Source: Mesorhizobium sp. SARCC-RB16n (GTDB lineage: Bacteria; Pseudomonadota; Alphaproteobacteria; Rhizobiales; Rhizobiaceae). From it: a stretch of DNA of 64,000 bases. The translations under genes were made by a program, and so were the position numbers. Where the stretch lies: assembly GCF_008520305.1 (NCBI RefSeq), contig NZ_ML703260.1:34901-98900 (forward strand), in the 5' to 3' direction. Shown here in pieces: positions 62,807 to 64,000 of the stretch. The notes beneath the pieces were generated by a model. It ran no database searches, was not told where the DNA came from, and saw nothing but the letters and a program-made list of their open reading frames with translations. How positions within the stretch are numbered: the first letter of the stretch is position 1; each line of letters starts with the position of its first letter.

Positions 62807-63622
62807 TTACAGCTTTCGATCGAGGGCGGTCTCGGATTCGGGCTTGTGGATGAAAGCAGCGCCCAGGATCGGGCCCGGAAGGCCATCCTTGCCGACCGAC
62901 TGCAGAAGCACGGCGCAACCGCCCTTCTTGATGATCTCGCTCAGCGGCAATTCGTAGCGCTGCGCCTTGCCGTGCCACATGCCGGCGGTCTGGATGCCGG
63001 TGACCGCATTCCAATAGGTCATCTTGCGGCCGGAGTTCTCGCCCTGGCCGATCTTGACCGTCTGCGGCGCCTCGAAATAGACGATGACGACATGGGCGTC
63101 GTTCGGACCGGTGCCGGCATCGCCGGTGTCGATGATCACGCGGTCGCCGGTGCGGCTGACCCTGATGGGCACGTGCATGCCTTCGCCGGCACGGGCCATG
63201 CGGGTGAGCGCGCCGTCGACCTCGCCTCGATTGGCACCGTTGACATGCATGCGGCCGTTCAGGACGGCCTGCGGCGTATAGACGGAACGGCTGCTGAAAT
63301 AGCGCATATAGTCATATTGACGCTCGGTGTTTTCCTTGCGGCTCAGCGTGTCTTTCCAGCCGAGATAGTCCCAGTAATCGACGTGATAGGCGAGCGCGAC
63401 AAGGTCTTGCCTTGTGGCGAGTTCGGCGAAGAACGCGTCCGCCGGCGGGCAGGAGCTGCAGCCCTGGCTGGTGAATAGTTCGACCACGCCGAGCGGCCGG
63501 TCGGGCTGCGATTTCTCTGCCTGGACCCTTTCGGGCTCGCTGGCATGGCCGGCAGCGGCAAAAGCCGAGAAGGCCAGCGTGAAGGCTGCCAGCCACAGTG
63601 ATCGTCGCGAGGCCATGACCAT
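62807..63622 (-). CDS. DUF1223 secreted thioredoxin-fold protein
   Basis: 271 aa. A signal peptide (SLWLAAFTLAFSAFAAAGHA) precedes the DUF1223 domain: VVELFTSQGCSSCPPADAFF with a CSSC redox-type motif, YHVDYWDYLGWKDTLSRKEN, RYFSSRSVYTPQAVLNGRMH. The thioredoxin-like start suggests a periplasmic redox role; function is unproven. ATGs at 63622 and 63616 are both possible. Convergent with the PuuB-like gene. Confidence 0.9.
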   Translation of the reverse strand: MVMASRRSLWLAAFTLAFSAFAAAGHASEPERVQAEKSQPDRPLGVVELFTSQGCSSCPPADAFFAELATRQDLVALAYHVDYWDYLGWKDTLSRKENTERQYDYMRYFSSRSVYTPQAVLNGRMHVNGANRGEVDGALTRMARAGEGMHVPIRVSRTGDRVIIDTGDAGTGPNDAHVVIVYFEAPQTVKIGQGENSGRKMTYWNAVTGIQTAGMWHGKAQRYELPLSEIIKKGGCAVLLQSVGKDGLPGPILGAAFIHKPESETALDRKL

Positions 63623-63752
63623 TCCAATTCCCGCCGGTGGTGCCGGCTTTGTTCTGCTTTGCCGAAATATGTGGCAGAACGGGTAGTCAACGGGAAGTCA
63701 CGTTGCGGTGAAATTTTACCGCTGCAACCGTGAGGTAAGGCCGCAATAGGAG

Positions 63753-63992
63753 ATGCCACTGCATTTCCAGGCGTGGTTCGATTCAGCGGCGGCGTCATTT
63801 CCGTGTGGCAGGTTCTCCCTCACCCCGGTCGATCTCTATTGCGAGCGAACCGACCCTGGACTTTGGTCCGAGCCGATCAATGCTTTGCCGAATCTTGTCT
63901 TTATCGCGGCAACGATTGCGGGAGCTGCGGCGCCGCAAGACCGGTATTCTCGCGGAGATTCTGGCCAGGGGAGTAGGGGAGTAGGGGAGTAG
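63753..63992 (+). pseudogene. ceramidase-family membrane protein, interrupted after about 65 residues
   Basis: The N-terminus CGRFSLTPVDLYCERTDPGL, then WSEPINALPNLVFIAATIAG, is the start of an alkaline ceramidase (PF05875) protein, with the family Asp/Glu/Asn residues of DLYCERTD and EPINALPN. After AAAPQDRYSRG the frame enters an octamer repeat array and stops at TAG 63990-63992. Homologues normally continue with further transmembrane helices. Since the window ends at 64000, I cannot see whether the gene resumes beyond the array. Confidence 0.6.
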
Positions 63993-64000
63993 GGGAGTAG
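63968..64000 (+). repeat. octanucleotide microsatellite (GGGGAGTA)n
   Basis: Four complete copies of GGGGAGTA (63968-63999) and the first base of a fifth at the window edge; the full length is unknown. Any frame through three units meets TAG within 24 bases. Confidence 0.92.

Noticed and set aside
1-64000. tRNA, rRNA, tmRNA, SRP RNA or RNase P RNA genes
   Set aside because: I looked for their conserved cores in the intergenic gaps and saw none. A covariance search would be needed to be certain.
1-64000. Prophage, genomic island or defence system
   Set aside because: No integrase, capsid, restriction, toxin-antitoxin or retron-like gene; gene content and GC look uniform.

Overview
The window looks like a chromosomal segment of an alphaproteobacterium of the Rhizobiales, most likely Mesorhizobium or a close relative. 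This is inferred from the uniformly high GC, the protein repertoire (IalB-like, DUF2794, DUF1236, DUF1223, DbpA-type DEAD helicase) and the short palindromic intergenic repeats typical of rhizobial chromosomes. I see no phage, transposase, integrase, rRNA, tRNA or CRISPR. The segment is gene-dense and mostly housekeeping, with two accessory transport/catabolism operons.

Layout. 1-5.1 kb: tail of an upstream gene, a DUF4173 membrane protein, a response regulator/sensor kinase pair and an FAD oxidoreductase. 5.3-7.9 kb: DUF72 protein, an ArsR-SRPBCC-SRPBCC operon with a palindromic operator, and an acetyltransferase. 8.1-16.1 kb: leuD and leuB, separated by envelope genes (secreted protein, L,D-transpeptidase, 21-TPR protein) and RidA/VOC genes. 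16.1-22 kb: SRPBCC-MarR operon with tandem palindromes, two tandem DUF805 membrane proteins with a cold-shock-like N-terminus, a glycosyltransferase and a DEAD-box helicase. 22.5-27.1 kb: asd, GNAT, ACT-domain, bestrophin, DoxX, SRPBCC and a glycine-zipper lipoprotein. 27.2-29.6 kb: ffh, chorismate mutase and rpsP. 29.9-36 kb: CPBP protease, SH3/DUF1236 protein, zinc peptidase, lytic transglycosylase, two small secreted proteins and argG.

36.2-41.8 kb holds the most interesting locus. A tightly coupled seven-gene operon encodes a polar-amino-acid-type ABC importer, a GntR/HutC regulator, a BtpA/SgcQ TIM-barrel protein, an AllA-like cupin and a PfkB sugar/nucleoside kinase; four of its six junctions are 4-bp ATGA-type overlaps. 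It looks like an uncharacterised uptake and catabolic pathway. 42-50.1 kb: LysE exporter, rlmN with two small membrane proteins, a methionine-rich secreted protein, a ClC transporter, IalB-like and DUF1232 proteins, phhB, a broken LMW phosphatase and thpR. 50.2-54.2 kb: the conserved tesA/ybbA/ybbP-type cluster. 54.4-56.3 kb: Bax-inhibitor-like protein, GNAT and DUF2794. 56.3-56.76 kb: no recognised gene, but a strong orphan terminator. 56.76-62.7 kb: an XRE-cupin regulator, a spermidine/putrescine-type ABC importer and a PuuB-like amine oxidase, probably one polyamine-utilisation operon. The window ends in a DUF1223 protein and a ceramidase gene interrupted by an octamer microsatellite.

Four genes (DUF4173, the SRPBCC gene at 26.2 kb, a small secreted protein at 34 kb, the LMW phosphatase at 49 kb) each carry one frame break, with the expected C-terminus continuing in another frame. 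These could be real lesions or sequencing errors; the sequence alone cannot decide.
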